This document shows positions 1 to 6,615 of a stretch of DNA of 32,418 nucleotides, in pieces. How positions within the stretch are numbered: position 1 is the first letter of the stretch; each line of letters opens with the position of its first letter. Under the pieces are notes generated by a model. That model saw nothing but the letters and a program-made list of their open reading frames with translations, did no database searches and was not told where the DNA came from. Source of the DNA: JACDAS01 sp046262415 (GTDB taxonomy: Bacteria; Actinomycetota; Thermoleophilia; Gaiellales; Gaiellaceae); assembly GCA_046262415.1 (NCBI GenBank), contig JBHEMU010000191.1, positions 1 through 32,418 on the forward strand, read 5' to 3'. The position numbers and the translations under genes were made by a program.

Positions 1-85
1 TCAGCGATCCCGGCGGCAGGACGGCCGCGAGACCGCTGAGGAAGCGGGCGCCGCCCACTCCGCCCGAGAGGGCGACGACTCTCAC
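1..85 (-). CDS. cofD: 2-phospho-L-lactate transferase CofD, N-terminal fragment (cut by window edge)
   Basis: Only the first 28 codons are inside the window. Read on the minus strand from a GTG at 85, the protein starts VRVVALSGGVGGARFLSGLA, the glycine-rich nucleotide-binding start typical of CofD/FbiA. CofD transfers the phospholactyl (or phosphoenolpyruvyl) group from the GDP-activated donor to the deazaflavin FO, making F420-0 (or dehydro-F420-0) in the cytosol. The start lies one base after the cofC stop codon, so the two genes are almost certainly co-transcribed and translationally coupled. The neighbouring cofC, which supplies the activated donor, strongly supports the call. Nothing can be said about the catalytic C-terminal part. 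Confidence 0.85.
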   Translation of the reverse strand, partial: MRVVALSGGVGGARFLSGLAAVLPPGSL

Positions 86-86
86 C

Positions 87-701
87 TCAGGAAGCGGCGG
101 CCAGGCGAAGGTCCGCGAGCACCGCCCGCGAGCGGGGGCCGAGCGCACCCGCCAGGCGCTCCAGGTCGGCGAGCGTGTCGACGTCGTCCTCCAGGGCCGG
201 GATGCTCGGGGCCGCCGCGGGCAGGCCGAGCCCGCGCGCGTGCCGCAGGAACCGCTCCGCGCTCCCGGGTCCGTAGAGCGGCTGGAAGAGGCGAGGCGAG
301 GCGAGCGCCAGCGCGTTCGTCGTCCCGTCCCTGGCCGCCGCGAGGGCCAACCCCCCGGGCGGCAGCGCGCCCAGCAGGGCGAGGAGGTCCCGCGGCCGGG
401 CCGAGGGGACGTCCGCGTTCACGATCAGCACCGACCCGTGGCAGGCGGGGAGAGCGGCCTCGACCGCGGCACCCTGGCCGCCGCCGGGGTCGAGCACGAC
501 GGCAGTGCCGAGCTCCTCCGCGATCGCTCGAGCGCCGGCGGCATCCACGCTCGTGACGAGGGTGGTCGGCCCCACCGCCCCGGCCGCCGCCAGGACGTCG
601 CCGAGCATCGCGAGGGAGACGCGCGCTCGCAGGCCCTTGCCGAGGGGGGTGAGGCGGCGCTTGGCGTCCGGGCTGCGAAACGGGACGACGATCGACGCCA
701 T
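87..701 (-). CDS. cofC: CofC/FbiD guanylyltransferase of coenzyme F420 synthesis
   Basis: A 204-residue protein starting MASIVVPFRSP, with the small Rossmann-like nucleotidyltransferase fold of CofC: an N-terminal PFR..AK.RL segment (about residues 7-18), a central VLIVNADVP metal/substrate motif and a DGTTNALAL stretch followed by an EDDVDT motif near the C-terminus. The enzyme activates 2-phospholactate, or phosphoenolpyruvate in mycobacterial FbiD, with GTP for transfer to FO by CofD, whose gene follows after 1 nt. I chose the ATG at 701 rather than an in-frame start 13 codons upstream because TAGTGT (709-714) sits exactly 7 nt before it, as for a leaderless transcript, and family members begin near this point. 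Which phospho-acid is used cannot be told from sequence alone. Confidence 0.9.
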   Translation of the reverse strand: MASIVVPFRSPDAKRRLTPLGKGLRARVSLAMLGDVLAAAGAVGPTTLVTSVDAAGARAIAEELGTAVVLDPGGGQGAAVEAALPACHGSVLIVNADVPSARPRDLLALLGALPPGGLALAAARDGTTNALALASPRLFQPLYGPGSAERFLRHARGLGLPAAAPSIPALEDDVDTLADLERLAGALGPRSRAVLADLRLAAAS

Positions 702-708
702 CACTGGG

Positions 709-714
709 ACACTA
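709..714 (-). promoter_or_regulatory. Putative -10 element for leaderless cofC-cofD transcript
   Basis: TAGTGT on the minus strand, 7 nt upstream of the cofC ATG. This TAnnnT-N7-start arrangement recurs across the window and is typical of actinobacterial leaderless mRNAs. No convincing -35 is visible. The divergent polX-like gene starts only 21 bp away, so both promoters must overlap here. Confidence 0.5.
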
Positions 715-722
715 CCGCTCCG

Positions 723-2360
723 GTGGCCGGGCAGCAGCACCTCGAGAACGCGGCGATCGCCGAGCGGCTGGATGCGTTCGCGGCGCTCCTCGAGCTGGCC
801 GGCGCGGGCTACTACACCGCTCGGGCATACCGGCGTGCGGCCGAGCTGATCCGGGCGACGCGGGCTCCCGTGGCGGACCTCGTGCGGGCGGGCCGCGTCA
901 CCGAGCTGCGCGGGATCGGGCCCGGGATCGGCGGCCGGCTCGCGGAGCTGGTCGAGACGGGCGAGATCGCCGAGCTGGTCGAGCTCGAGCGCGAGGTCTC
1001 ACCGGAGCTCGTGGGCCTCGGGCGCTACCTCGGCTTCGGCCCGGGGCGGGCGATCGAGATCGGGCGGGCGCTCGGGCTGCGAACGGCGGCCGAGCTGCGG
1101 GAGGCCGCCGCGGCGGGTCTCCTCAGGCGCGTGCCCGGGATCGGGCCGAAGACCGAGCGGCGGCTCCTGGACGCGCTGGCCGGCACCGGGCCCGCGCGGC
1201 CGCGGCGCGGCATGCTCCTGCACAGAAGCCGTGCCCTCGTCGAGACGGTCGCGGCCGAGCTCGGCGGCGAGCCGGCCGGAGATCCACGACGCTGGCGGGA
1301 CGCCTCGGAAGTCTTCGCGGTCGTCTGCGCGGCGGCCGACCCGGAACCCGTGCTCGCGCGGTTCGAGGGGCTGCCGCAAGTCGTCGCGGTCGTGGAGCGG
1401 GAGGAGAGGCGGGCCGTCGGCGTCACCGTCGAGGGCGTTCCGGTCGAGCTCGTGGTCGCGGAGCCGCCGGCCTTCGGTACCGCCCTCGTCCGGGCGACGG
1501 GCTCGCCCGCGTACGTCGAGGCGCTCGAGCCGCTGCCCGACGCACCCGACGAGGCGGGGGTCTATCGCGCGCTGGGGATCCCCTTCTGCCCGCCCGAGCT
1601 GAGGGAGGCGCCCTTCCGTGGGGAGCCGCCGCCGCTCCTCGAGCTCGCCAACGTCCGCGGCGACCTCCACTGCCACACGACGTGGTCGGACGGCAAGGCC
1701 GGCGTGCTCGAGATGGGGCTGGCCGCCCGCGACCTCGGCTACGAGTACCTGGCGATCTGCGACCACACGCCGAACGTGCGCGTCGTGCCCGGCCTGACGG
1801 CGCACGACCTGCGCCGGCAGGGGGAGGAGATCGCAGCCGCCAACGAGGAGCTCGCTCCCTTCCGCATCCTCCGCGGAGTCGAGTGCGACATCCTGCCCGG
1901 CGGGGAGCTCGACCTACCGGACTCGATCCTCGCCGAGCTCGACTGGGTGCAGGCGAGCATCCACGCCGGGCAGCGGACGCCCAGGCGCGAGCTGACCGCC
2001 CGCGTGCTCGCGGCGCTCGGGAATCCCTCCGTGTCGGCGCTCAGCCACCCGAAGGGGCGGATCATCAACCACCGCCCGGAGAACGAGCTCGACCTCGAGC
2101 GCGTGTACGAGGCGGCGCTCGCGACCGGGATCGCGCTCGAGGTGAACGGCCTCCCGGACCGGCTCGACCTCCGCGACGTGCACGTGCGCCTGGCGGTGGA
2201 GGCGGGCGTCCCGATCGTCGTCTCGACCGACGCGCACTCCGTCAGGGGGCTCGGCAACATGCGCCTGGCCGTCGCGACTGCCCGGCGCGGCTGGGCGACC
2301 GCCGCGGACGTCGTCAACACGCGCGGCCTCGACCACGTCCTCGGCCGGCGAGGCCCGTAG
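723..2360 (+). CDS. PolX-like protein: HhH and PHP nuclease with degenerate polymerase domain
   Basis: 545 residues in the PolX order: helix-hairpin-helix DNA-binding region (ELRGIGPGIGGRLAELV, 61-77; RRVPGIGPKTERRL, 135-148), a pol-beta-like region (about 165-290) and a C-terminal PHP domain (312-545). The PHP metal ligands look complete: DLHCHTTWSDG (314-324), DHT (347-349), E387, H414, H442 and STDAH (501-505). Bacterial PolX normally does gap-filling synthesis plus Mn-dependent 3'-5' exonuclease or AP-endonuclease work in base excision repair. Here the catalytic GS.RRG.E...D.D motif reads GDPRRWRDASEVF (186-198), so both aspartates are gone, and the third (usually V.VDL) is E242. I infer a repair nuclease without polymerase activity. 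The GTG at 723 was chosen because upstream sequence in frame is antisense to cofC; 545 aa is near the usual 570. Confidence 0.85.
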   Translation: MAGQQHLENAAIAERLDAFAALLELAGAGYYTARAYRRAAELIRATRAPVADLVRAGRVTELRGIGPGIGGRLAELVETGEIAELVELEREVSPELVGLGRYLGFGPGRAIEIGRALGLRTAAELREAAAAGLLRRVPGIGPKTERRLLDALAGTGPARPRRGMLLHRSRALVETVAAELGGEPAGDPRRWRDASEVFAVVCAAADPEPVLARFEGLPQVVAVVEREERRAVGVTVEGVPVELVVAEPPAFGTALVRATGSPAYVEALEPLPDAPDEAGVYRALGIPFCPPELREAPFRGEPPPLLELANVRGDLHCHTTWSDGKAGVLEMGLAARDLGYEYLAICDHTPNVRVVPGLTAHDLRRQGEEIAAANEELAPFRILRGVECDILPGGELDLPDSILAELDWVQASIHAGQRTPRRELTARVLAALGNPSVSALSHPKGRIINHRPENELDLERVYEAALATGIALEVNGLPDRLDLRDVHVRLAVEAGVPIVVSTDAHSVRGLGNMRLAVATARRGWATAADVVNTRGLDHVLGRRGP

Positions 2361-2362
2361 CG

Positions 2363-2425
2363 CCACGTCCGTTCGGGACACGTCTCCGGGCCTGGCCCCC
2401 TGACACGTCCGAACTGGACAGGTGG
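2363..2425. repeat. Solitary palindromic copy of the 40-bp repeat family
   Basis: This intergenic stretch sits between two convergent genes (stops at 2360 and 2427). Its arms CCACGTCCGTTCGG (2363-2376) and CCGAACTGGACAGGTGG (2409-2425) are imperfect inverted repeats. The core, on the minus strand, contains GGGGCCAGGCCCGGAG flanked by ACGTGTC words, which is the heart of the tandem repeat at 9581-9860. It could serve as a bidirectional hairpin or terminator, or be a REP/MITE-like insertion. No T-tract is present. Similarity to the tandem array is clear by eye; function is unknown. Confidence 0.75.
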
Positions 2426-2426
2426 T

Positions 2427-2708
2427 CTACGGGCCGAAGGCCGCGCCGGGGCCCGTCGTCGACCACTCGCGGAGGTCGTACCAGTGCGTCGGGCGGAGCG
2501 CCGAGACGACGGCCGGGTCGGTGTGGTCCGGGTTGAAGACGTTGTGCTCGAGGTCGCAGCAGATCTCGATCTCGTCCAGCCGCAGCTGGGGCAGGTGCAT
2601 CAGCGCCTCGGCCGGCAGCTGCGCCTCGGGGATCGAGTAGTGCTTGAACTGGAGGTCTGGCGCGAGCTCCATCAGCGCCGGCCAGTCGGGGCAGGAACGG
2701 GAGGTCAT
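2427..2708 (-). CDS. Small protein of unknown function, translationally coupled to wzt
   Basis: 93 residues, starting MTSRSCPDWPALMELAPD and ending in a Gly/Pro-rich tail. I do not recognise a named domain. The most striking part is ICCDLEHNVFNPDHTDP (49-65), with two adjacent cysteines (C50, C51) and two histidines (H55, H62) that could bind metal, followed by an aromatic THWYDLREW block (74-82). There is no signal peptide or membrane segment, so a soluble cytosolic protein is likely. The ATG overlaps the wzt stop as ATGA, so it is translated with the exporter ATPase at the 3' end of the hemE-hemH-wzt operon. A role linked to glycan export is possible but rests on position only. Confidence 0.8.
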   Translation of the reverse strand: MTSRSCPDWPALMELAPDLQFKHYSIPEAQLPAEALMHLPQLRLDEIEICCDLEHNVFNPDHTDPAVVSALRPTHWYDLREWSTTGPGAAFGP

Positions 2709-3928
2709 CGACTGCCCATTTCGCTGCGGGGACGATCTTCCTCCCTCGACCAGCGGCCCTCCAGGCGCACCGGCCCGCGCGCGTCCTCCCCCGGGTAGAC
2801 GACGAAGGCGATGGCGTCGTCGAGCCAGTGGTAGAGATGCTCCCCGGCGGAGTCGACCAGCCCGAAGCGCAGGTGGAAGCGGCCGTCGGCGAGCGGCAGC
2901 TGCTCGACCTCGAAGCGGTAGACGTGCTCCGAAGCCGCCCCGTTCCAGCCCAGCGCCTCCGTCTCCTGCGTGCCGCCCGCCAGCAGCAGACCGGCCTCGT
3001 CGCGCAGCTCGTACGCGAGGCGCGGAGGCGTCATCGGCCGCTCCGCCCGCACCCTCAGCGACACCGCCAGAGCCTCGCCCGCGAGAAACTGGCGACGCTC
3101 CTCCCCGCCCGGGCCTTCGAGCCGCGCCTCGACGATGCGCGCCTCGCCGCTCCCCCACTCGCGCAGCCCGGCCTCCCGCTCGGCCGGGTCGCGCTCGTCG
3201 GCGAGGAGGCGGTGGTAACGCGAGATCGCCTCCCCCGTGGAGCCGTCCAGCTCGACCCGCCCCTCCCGCAGCAGCACCGCACGCTCGCAGAGACGCTCGA
3301 CGGCGGAGGCGTCGTGCGAGACGAAGACGATCGTGCCGCCGCGGCCCTTGAACTCCGCGATCTTGGCGAAGCACTTGCGCTGGAACTCCTCGTCCCCGAC
3401 CGCGAAGACCTCGTCCAGCAGAAGCACGTCCGCCTGGAGGTGCGCGGCGACCGCGAAGCCGAGCCGCATGTACATGCCGGACGAGTACGTGCGGACGGGC
3501 AGGTCGATGAAGCGCTCCAGCTCCGCGAAGGCGACGATCTCGTCCATGTGCTCGGTGATCGCGCGGCGCTTGAGGCCGTGGATCGAGCCGTTCAGGTAGA
3601 CGTTCTCCCGGCCCGTGAACTCCGGGTGGAAGCCGGCGCCGAGCTCGAGCAGCGACCCGATCCGGCCTCCCGCCTCGACCGTCCCGGACGTCGGCTTGAT
3701 GATCCCCGCGACGATCCGCAGCAGGGTGGTCTTGCCGGAGCCGTTCCGGCCGACGAGGCCGACCGACTCCCCGGGCTCGATCCGCGCCGAGACGTCGTCG
3801 AGAGCGAGGATGTCCGCTCCTCGCGAGCGCTCGCGCGAGACGACCAGGTCCTTCAGCGTGCGCGTCCGCTTCGGGTAGACGCGGAACCTCCGCGTGACGC
3901 GGTCGATCGCGATCGCACCGGGCCTCAC
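2705..3928 (-). CDS. wzt: Polysaccharide ABC exporter ATPase (Wzt/TagH type)
   Basis: 407 residues. The nucleotide-binding domain has Walker A GRNGSGKT (60-67), signature YSSGM (148-152), Walker B LLLDEVF (169-175) and the switch histidine in SHD (204-206). A C-terminal beta-sandwich extension (about 262-380) resembles the Wzt C-terminal domain, which in O-antigen exporters recognises the modified glycan end. The protein would power export of undecaprenyl-linked polysaccharide across the membrane with an ABC-2 permease. The GTG start overlaps the hemH stop (GTGA), so it belongs to the hemE operon; the matching permease is encoded alone at 8723-9523. The sequence around the signature (GAGFHPEFTGRENVYLNG) is typical of this subfamily. 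Substrate is not predictable. Confidence 0.93.
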   Translation of the reverse strand: MRPGAIAIDRVTRRFRVYPKRTRTLKDLVVSRERSRGADILALDDVSARIEPGESVGLVGRNGSGKTTLLRIVAGIIKPTSGTVEAGGRIGSLLELGAGFHPEFTGRENVYLNGSIHGLKRRAITEHMDEIVAFAELERFIDLPVRTYSSGMYMRLGFAVAAHLQADVLLLDEVFAVGDEEFQRKCFAKIAEFKGRGGTIVFVSHDASAVERLCERAVLLREGRVELDGSTGEAISRYHRLLADERDPAEREAGLREWGSGEARIVEARLEGPGGEERRQFLAGEALAVSLRVRAERPMTPPRLAYELRDEAGLLLAGGTQETEALGWNGAASEHVYRFEVEQLPLADGRFHLRFGLVDSAGEHLYHWLDDAIAFVVYPGEDARGPVRLEGRWSREEDRPRSEMGSR

Positions 3929-4821
3929 GCGCCCGACGGTAGCGGAAGCGCTCCGCGGACGAGATCGGCCAGCACGGCGACGAACCTCGGGTCGGCGTTC
4001 GGCATCTCGATCCGCTCGAGCCGCAGCCCGAGCTCGGCCGCCCTGGCGCTCGCCTCCGTGTCGAGATCCCAGCGGATCTCCAGGTGGTCGGCGACGAACC
4101 CGATCGGACACGCGAGCACGCGTGCGACCCCGCGGGCCCTCAGGTCGCCGAGATGGTCGAGGATGTCGGGCCCGAGCCAGGGCTCGCCCGTGGGCGACTC
4201 GCTCTGATAGGAAAAGGACCAGTCGCCGAGGCCGGCCGCCTCCGCGACGAGCGAGCAGGTCTCCCGCAGCTGCGCCTCGTACGGGTCGCCCTCGGCCCGG
4301 ACCCTGGCCGGCAGCGAGTGCGCCGTGAACACGACGTGCGCATCGGTGCCGCGGACGCGATCGGCGAGGAGCGCGACGAAGCCGGGGTGGTCGTGCCAGC
4401 TCTCGACGAAGCGCAGCTCGGCGCGCCCCGCGAGGGCATCCTCGAGCTGGCGGCGGTAGCCGGCGATCGAGAGCCGCGAGTAGTGCGGCGCCAGCACGAG
4501 GCCGACGATCGTGCGCGCGCCGGCCGCGAGCGCGGCGGCGGCGGCGTCCGCGATCCGCGGCGTCCAGTGCTTCATCCCGGTGTGGACCGGGAAACCGAGC
4601 TCCAGCTCGAGCGCCGCCCGGGTCTCCTCGGTGATCGCGTTCAGGGGCGAGCCGTCCTCGATCCCGAGGGCGCGGTAGCGCTCGACGAGGTCGTCGAGCA
4701 GCTCGGGCCGTATCGGACGGCCCCCGCGGATGTCCGCGTAGTACGCCGGCACGTCGGCCAGCCGCTCGGGCGAGCCGTAGGCCATCAGCACCACCGCGGC
4801 CTCGTTCAGCGCGCCGTCCAC
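3925..4821 (-). CDS. hemH: Ferrochelatase (coproporphyrin-type, CpfC/HemH)
   Basis: 298 residues. Both catalytic signatures are present: TAHSLP with metal-binding H168, and FVADHLEIRWDLD with E248. The N-terminal LMAYGSPE block and YYADIRGGRPI resemble the Bacillus enzyme, which has a Tyr after the first strand; this suggests insertion of iron into coproporphyrin III as is usual in Actinobacteria. No C-terminal cysteine cluster for a [2Fe-2S] centre is seen. The GTG at 4821 overlaps the end of hemE by 16 bases and gives a start just ahead of the first beta strand. Its own stop overlaps the wzt start. A protoporphyrin ferrochelatase cannot be fully excluded without the rest of the pathway. Confidence 0.93.
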   Translation of the reverse strand: MDGALNEAAVVLMAYGSPERLADVPAYYADIRGGRPIRPELLDDLVERYRALGIEDGSPLNAITEETRAALELELGFPVHTGMKHWTPRIADAAAAALAAGARTIVGLVLAPHYSRLSIAGYRRQLEDALAGRAELRFVESWHDHPGFVALLADRVRGTDAHVVFTAHSLPARVRAEGDPYEAQLRETCSLVAEAAGLGDWSFSYQSESPTGEPWLGPDILDHLGDLRARGVARVLACPIGFVADHLEIRWDLDTEASARAAELGLRLERIEMPNADPRFVAVLADLVRGALPLPSGA

Positions 4822-5828
4822 TCGTGGACGAGCCGGACGAGCCGGCCCAGGTCTCCGGGATCGGTGGCCGGCAGCACGCCGTGGCCGAGGTTGAAGATGT
4901 GACCCGGCCGGCCCCCCGCGCGCCGCGAGACATCGAGCGCGCCCGCCTCGACGCGGTCCCAGGGGCCGAGCAGCAGCGCGGGGTCGAGGTTCCCCTGGAC
5001 GCCGCGATCCGGCCCGACCACCTCCCACCCGCGGTCGAGCGGGACGCGCCAGTCGAGGCCGATCACGTCGCCGCCGGCATCGCGCATGTCACCGAGGATC
5101 GAGCCGGTGCCGGTGCCGAAGTGGATCGTCGGGACGTCGACCGCCGCGAGGATCCGCGCCGAGTAGGGCGCGGCGAACTCCCCGTAGTCGCCGGGCGAGA
5201 GCGCGCCGACCCACGAGTCGAAGACCTGGATCACGTCCGCGCCGGCCGCGGCCTGCGCCGCCACGTAGCGCGCGAAGGTGTCGGCGAGCTTCTCCATCAG
5301 CGCGTGCCAGACCGCCGGCTCGCGGTACATCAGCGCCTTGACCTTCGTGAACTCGCGCGAGGGCTTGCCCTCGACGAGGTAGCCGGCGACGGTGAAGGGC
5401 CCGCCGCAGAAGCCGACGACCGCCTGATCCGGCCGCAGCTCCGCGCGCACCAGCCCGACCGCCTCGAGGACGAACGGCACCGACTCCTCGGGATCCGGCA
5501 CGGTCAGCCTCGCGACGTCGGCCGCTCGCTCCACCGGGCGCTCGACGACGGGGCCGACGTTCTCGACCAGCTCGACGTCCACGCCCATCCCGAGGACGGG
5601 GAGCACGATGTCGGCGAACATCACGGCCGCGTCGACCCCGTGGCGCCGCACGGGCTGGAGGGTCACCTCGGCGCAGAGCTCGGGGCGGCGACAGACGTCG
5701 AACAGGCCGTGGCGCCTGCGGATCTCGCGATACTCGGGCAGCGAGCGGCCCGCCTGCCGCATGAACCAGACGGGCGTGCGCTCCACCGGCTCCCGCCGGG
5801 CGGCGCGGACGACGAGCGGCGCGGGCAC
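4806..5828 (-). CDS. hemE: Uroporphyrinogen decarboxylase
   Basis: 340 residues, the usual size. Signature blocks are intact: PVWFMRQAGRSLPEYRE (19-35), the MFADIVLP segment with the substrate-binding aspartate, GFCGGPFTVAGYL, and the C-terminal FNLGHGVLP. The enzyme decarboxylates the four acetate side chains of uroporphyrinogen III to give coproporphyrinogen III in the cytosol. It is the first gene of the hemE-hemH-wzt-small-protein operon. The GTG at 5828 is placed 7 nt after TAGTCT, fitting leaderless transcription; longer in-frame extensions would run through the divergent gene. Confidence 0.96.
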   Translation of the reverse strand: MPAPLVVRAARREPVERTPVWFMRQAGRSLPEYREIRRRHGLFDVCRRPELCAEVTLQPVRRHGVDAAVMFADIVLPVLGMGVDVELVENVGPVVERPVERAADVARLTVPDPEESVPFVLEAVGLVRAELRPDQAVVGFCGGPFTVAGYLVEGKPSREFTKVKALMYREPAVWHALMEKLADTFARYVAAQAAAGADVIQVFDSWVGALSPGDYGEFAAPYSARILAAVDVPTIHFGTGTGSILGDMRDAGGDVIGLDWRVPLDRGWEVVGPDRGVQGNLDPALLLGPWDRVEAGALDVSRRAGGRPGHIFNLGHGVLPATDPGDLGRLVRLVHEWTAR

Positions 5829-5834
5829 GGCTGC

Positions 5835-5841
5835 CAGACTA
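5835..5841. promoter_or_regulatory. Overlapping divergent -10 elements of hemE and the 254-aa gene
   Basis: Within CAGACTA, the minus strand reads TAGTCT, 7 nt before the hemE GTG, and the plus strand reads CAGACT, 6 nt before the GTG at 5847. The two starts are only 18 bp apart. Only one polymerase could occupy the site at a time, so the two genes probably compete. The plus-strand hexamer is weaker because it lacks the leading T. Confidence 0.5.
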
Positions 5842-5846
5842 GACGC

Positions 5847-6611
5847 GTGGAGCGCGTCGGCGAGCACCCCGTCCCGGCCGGCCCGCTCGCGGTGCGCTGG
5901 CTGGCACGCGAGGGGATCACATTCCGCGCGGGGGCCCTCCACCACCTCCGGGTCGCACTCGAGAACGCGGGCAGCGCGGCCTGGCGCGACGTCCGACTCT
6001 CCTACCACTGGCTCGACCCGCTCGGCAACCCGGTCCTCTGGGACGGGCTGCGCACGAGCCTCCCGGGCACCGCGCCCGGCGGCCGGCTCGAGGCCCAAGC
6101 CGAGATCCGGGCGCCGATGCCGCCGGGCCGCTACCGCCTCGCCCTCGACCTCGTGCTCGAGCACCGGTACTGGTTCGGCGAGGTCGGAAACGCGCCGCTG
6201 GAGCTCGAGCTCGACGTGGAGCCGCGCATCGAGCGCCGCCTGGCCGCCGTCGGAGCCCAGCCCCTCCAGGAGGAGCCGCTCGTACCGCTGGAGGAGGCCC
6301 ACGCGGTCGCTCACCTCGCGCCGGGGATCTCGCCGGCCCCCGACTGGTCGCGCCGCGTGCTCGACGCCCACCAGGAAGGCCACGCCCTCGTCGGCGGGTC
6401 GATCGAGGCCGGGCGGCACCGCGGGCTCGCACCCTGGCGGCCGGGCACCGGGCGGAACCCCGGCTTCCCCCACCCCCTGCTCTGCCCCTCGGTGGTGACC
6501 GGGATCGAGCCGGAGTGGCTCGATCCCGTCGAGGGACTGCCGGCCGCCGTAGCCCCGGGGGATGAGCCCTGGGTCTACGACGGCCGGATCGTCCTGCGGC
6601 TGCGCCGCTAG
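5847..6611 (+). CDS. Unknown protein with Ig-like beta-sandwich domain
   Basis: 254 residues, no signal peptide or membrane helix, so probably cytosolic. Residues about 13-120 form a predicted beta-sandwich: LRVALENAGSAAWRDVRLSYH, then WLDPLGNPVLWDGLRT, PGGRLEAQAEIRAP and PPGRYRLALDLVLEHRYWF. This pattern resembles Ig-like domains found beside glycosyltransferases and in Wzt-type C-terminal domains of related actinobacteria (from memory, not searched). The remainder (120-254) is rich in Pro and Trp, ends WVYDGRIVLRLRR, and I recognise no catalytic motif in it. It is divergent from hemE and convergent with the secreted protein gene (4-bp gap). A carbohydrate-binding role is conjecture. Confidence 0.82.
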   Translation: MERVGEHPVPAGPLAVRWLAREGITFRAGALHHLRVALENAGSAAWRDVRLSYHWLDPLGNPVLWDGLRTSLPGTAPGGRLEAQAEIRAPMPPGRYRLALDLVLEHRYWFGEVGNAPLELELDVEPRIERRLAAVGAQPLQEEPLVPLEEAHAVAHLAPGISPAPDWSRRVLDAHQEGHALVGGSIEAGRHRGLAPWRPGTGRNPGFPHPLLCPSVVTGIEPEWLDPVEGLPAAVAPGDEPWVYDGRIVLRLRR

Positions 6612-6615
6612 CTGC

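Noticed and set aside
240..722. N-terminal extension of the PolX-like protein
   Set aside because: The extension is antisense to cofC and has no HhH or other homology; a GTG at 723 gives a normal PolX start.
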